A stretch of DNA of 64,000 nucleotides from Fundicoccus_A sp052115865 (GTDB lineage Bacteria; Bacillota; Bacilli; Lactobacillales; Aerococcaceae): the NCBI RefSeq assembly GCF_052115865.1, contig NZ_JBQKME010000001.1, forward strand, positions 434,001 through 498,000, given 5' to 3'. Every line of letters begins with the position of its first letter. Positions within the stretch are counted from its first letter, which is position 1. Shown piece by piece: positions 62,245-64,000 of the stretch. A program made the translations under genes and the position numbers. The notes below the pieces were generated by a model. The model was not told the DNA's origin, ran no database searches, and saw nothing but the letters and a program-made list of their open reading frames with translations.

Positions 62245-63457
62245 AGAATTAACTCCTGCTGAGTATAATCCGCGAAAAAATTTACAGCCAGGTGATGCAG
62301 AATATGAAAAATTGAAACGTTCGTTAGAAACATTCGGTTACGTTGATCCAATTATTTGGAATCAAAGAACGGAACGGGTAGTAGGTGGGCATCAGCGACT
62401 CAAGGTATTAGAAGATTTAGGGTATGAAACGATCGATTGCGTCCTTGTCGACTTAGATGAAGACAAGGAGAAAGCACTCAATGTTGCCTTAAATAAAATT
62501 AGCGGTGATTGGGATAAAGACAAACTCGTCATTTTAATATCGGACCTAGAAGCAACAGACTTTGATGTATCATTAACAGGATTTGACCCGGATGAATTAG
62601 ATGATTTATTTAAAGATGATTTAAAAGAGGGGATACATGATGATGATTTTGATATGGATGAAGTACTTGGTGAACCCGCCATAACGCAGCAAGGGGATAT
62701 CTGGCAATTGGGCCGACACCGCTTAATCTGCGGTGATAGTACCCAAGCCTCTACTTTTGAATCGTTAATGGGGGACCGTCAAACAAATCTGGTTGTGACG
62801 GACCCACCCTATAACGTGAACTATGAAGGAAAAGCGGGGAAAATTCAAAATGACAACCAAAGCGATGAAGACTTTTATCGGTTTTTATTAGACGTATTTC
62901 AACATTCTCACGATGTTCTAGCAGATGATGGATCGATCTATGTCTTCCATGCTGATACGGAAGGTCTTAATTTTAGGAAAGCTTTTAAAGAGGCAGGGTT
63001 TTATCTGTCAGGCACTTGTATCTGGAAAAAACAATCTCTGGTCTTAGGTCGCTCTCCTTATCAATGGCAACACGAACCGATTCTATTTGGGTGGAAGAAG
63101 AAAGGGAAGCATCTATGGTATACCGGACGAAAGGAATCAACTATTTGGGAGTTTGATAAACCGAAGAAAAATGGCGACCACCCAACGATGAAACCAGTGC
63201 CCTTAATTGCGTACCCTATTTTAAACTCTTCTTTAACCAATGGGATTGTACTGGACCCCTTTGGAGGATCCGGGTCAACGCTTATAGCATGTGAACAAAC
63301 GGATCGAGTTTGTTATACAATTGAACTAGATGAGAAATACTGCGATGTGATTATCAAACGGTATATTGAACAAGTTGGAAGTGATAAAGGTGTAAGCTTA
63401 AAACGTAAAGGAAAAGATTTTACCTATTCAGATGTATTATCAAGTATTTCTGAATAA
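62219..63457 (+). CDS. ParB-domain/DNA methyltransferase fusion
   Basis: 412 residues. The first 100 resemble a ParB/sulfiredoxin domain (AEYNPRKNLQ and VGGHQRLKVLEDLGYETIDC). A beta-class methyltransferase follows: motif IV VTDPPYNVNY, motif I LDPFGGSGSTLIACEQTD near the end. It would methylate adenine or cytosine (N6/N4); phages use such enzymes to protect DNA or mark packaging sites. Translation starts at ATG 62219 inside metK, after AGGAGGGG, so the pair is coupled. Confidence 0.87.
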   Translation: MEMRKLSLKELTPAEYNPRKNLQPGDAEYEKLKRSLETFGYVDPIIWNQRTERVVGGHQRLKVLEDLGYETIDCVLVDLDEDKEKALNVALNKISGDWDKDKLVILISDLEATDFDVSLTGFDPDELDDLFKDDLKEGIHDDDFDMDEVLGEPAITQQGDIWQLGRHRLICGDSTQASTFESLMGDRQTNLVVTDPPYNVNYEGKAGKIQNDNQSDEDFYRFLLDVFQHSHDVLADDGSIYVFHADTEGLNFRKAFKEAGFYLSGTCIWKKQSLVLGRSPYQWQHEPILFGWKKKGKHLWYTGRKESTIWEFDKPKKNGDHPTMKPVPLIAYPILNSSLTNGIVLDPFGGSGSTLIACEQTDRVCYTIELDEKYCDVIIKRYIEQVGSDKGVSLKRKGKDFTYSDVLSSISE

Positions 63458-63973
63458 TTCCTCAAGAGTTAAACGTTTAGGTAAGGAGACAGGATGAAGC
63501 TTCTCTTTACCAAAACAAACTAAAGAAATATTAGCCTGCGTTTCGTCAAGCAATTCTGGTATTTCATTTTCAAAGTCATATCTTACCCAAAATCGATCAC
63601 AACCTAGCGGTGGAATTGTTAGTGGAAAGGCAGTAATATATGTAGCTTCTTTAAATCCTTTTGCTACTTCTTGGGTTGTCATAATCTGACGAGCGTCATG
63701 TAAAACACCAAAATATTCGTTTTGAATAGAAATTTTAGTTCGTTGGAGTACAGTTTGTTTTCTGGAATGATTGGTAATAGCTAATTCTAGAAAAAGAACG
63801 TTTGATTTTATCCGATAGGTGTTTTTAACTTCAACGGTTAAATGAGTCCGGTTATCTAACCATTTTGAGATTAAGTTCCAAATTGACAAGAAAAATCCAA
63901 TGATTGCAATCCATAAAGTAATCGAATCTTTGCTATTGATAAACCAGGTATTGAAAGTTGTTAACCATTGCAT
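63440..63973 (-). CDS. Membrane protein of unknown function, opposite to the phage genes
   Basis: 177 residues. One helix near the N-terminus (SITLWIAIIGFFLSIWNLI) anchors a soluble domain of beta strands (HLTVEVKNTYRIKSNVLFLEL and DRFWVRYDFENEIPELL). GGAGCTGATTTT precedes the ATG. It runs against all phage genes and overlaps the methyltransferase stop by 18 bp. In prophages such isolated reverse genes often add a trait to the host, for example phage exclusion, but no family is recognised. Confidence 0.65.
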   Translation of the reverse strand: MQWLTTFNTWFINSKDSITLWIAIIGFFLSIWNLISKWLDNRTHLTVEVKNTYRIKSNVLFLELAITNHSRKQTVLQRTKISIQNEYFGVLHDARQIMTTQEVAKGFKEATYITAFPLTIPPLGCDRFWVRYDFENEIPELLDETQANISLVCFGKEKLHPVSLPKRLTLEELFRNT

Positions 63974-64000
63974 AAAATCAGCTCCTTTATTTATAGTATA

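Noticed and set aside
1..64000. CRISPR arrays, tRNA and rRNA genes
   Set aside because: The tandem arrays have short uniform spacers and no cas genes nearby, and no complete tRNA or rRNA fold was seen.

Overview
The window is low-GC DNA from a Gram-positive Firmicute, most likely one of the Lactobacillales. The support is strong AGGAGG ribosome binding sites, KtrAB potassium uptake, a TrmA/RlmD paralogue pair, a CsbD protein, a cre-like operator, and IS21 and serine-recombinase cassettes typical of the group. I cannot name the species; an Aerococcaceae/Carnobacteriaceae-type organism is only a guess.

Bases 1-33 kb are chromosomal backbone in partial decay. From the left: the tail of a MetQ-type lipoprotein; a convergent intergenic region packed with hairpin-forming tandem repeats; a two-gene flavin/heme electron-transfer operon (seven FMN-binding domains plus a ferric-reductase-like membrane flavoprotein); an aldo/keto reductase, HAD phosphatase, CsbD and TPR/HhH proteins; RlmD; a TPR and a VOC protein; a collapsed ABC exporter with a frameshifted immunity-type gene; the threonine operon hom-thrC-thrB, bracketed by two hairpin arrays; a thioesterase; KtrAB; a broken terpene-cyclase-like gene; a HEAT-repeat protein; an exported protein; a frameshifted DUF488 gene; an FAD oxidoreductase; ABC remnants; a sugar ABC transporter operon under a cre-like site and good promoter; a second RlmD; a VOC-TetR-AlkD-like operon with a palindromic operator; and a Fic toxin-antitoxin pair.

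Bases 33.6-42.8 kb are an accessory block between two imperfect 31-bp direct repeats: an IS21 element, a phage-type amidase, a nucleotidyltransferase, and a three-gene serine recombinase cassette in which every recombinase is broken. Bases 42.8-50.2 kb are a defence-type island: a type III restriction-modification operon and an SOS-box-preceded HExxH metallopeptidase gene disrupted by an exact 430-bp tandem duplication. Bases 50.4-64 kb are a prophage early region and packaging start: small membrane proteins, sigma-like factor, DUF2800, DUF2815, family A DNA polymerase, D5-type primase-helicase, VRR-NUC, SNF2-type helicase, DUF1492, HNH, terminase small subunit, a phage SAM synthetase overlapping a ParB-methyltransferase fusion, and an oppositely oriented membrane protein.

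Patterns that cut across genes are the least expected content. The 15-mer GCAGNGATATTTATT occurs exactly seven times in the first 25 kb, in both orientations, in genes and between them, and not in the accessory half. Four families of hairpin-forming tandem repeats (two with a 41-bp period) fill several intergenic regions. Three genes have a good ribosome binding site followed by ATA, ATC or ATT where the start is expected. Many accessory genes carry single-base or nonsense lesions, several in homopolymers, so some could be assembly error; the housekeeping genes are intact.
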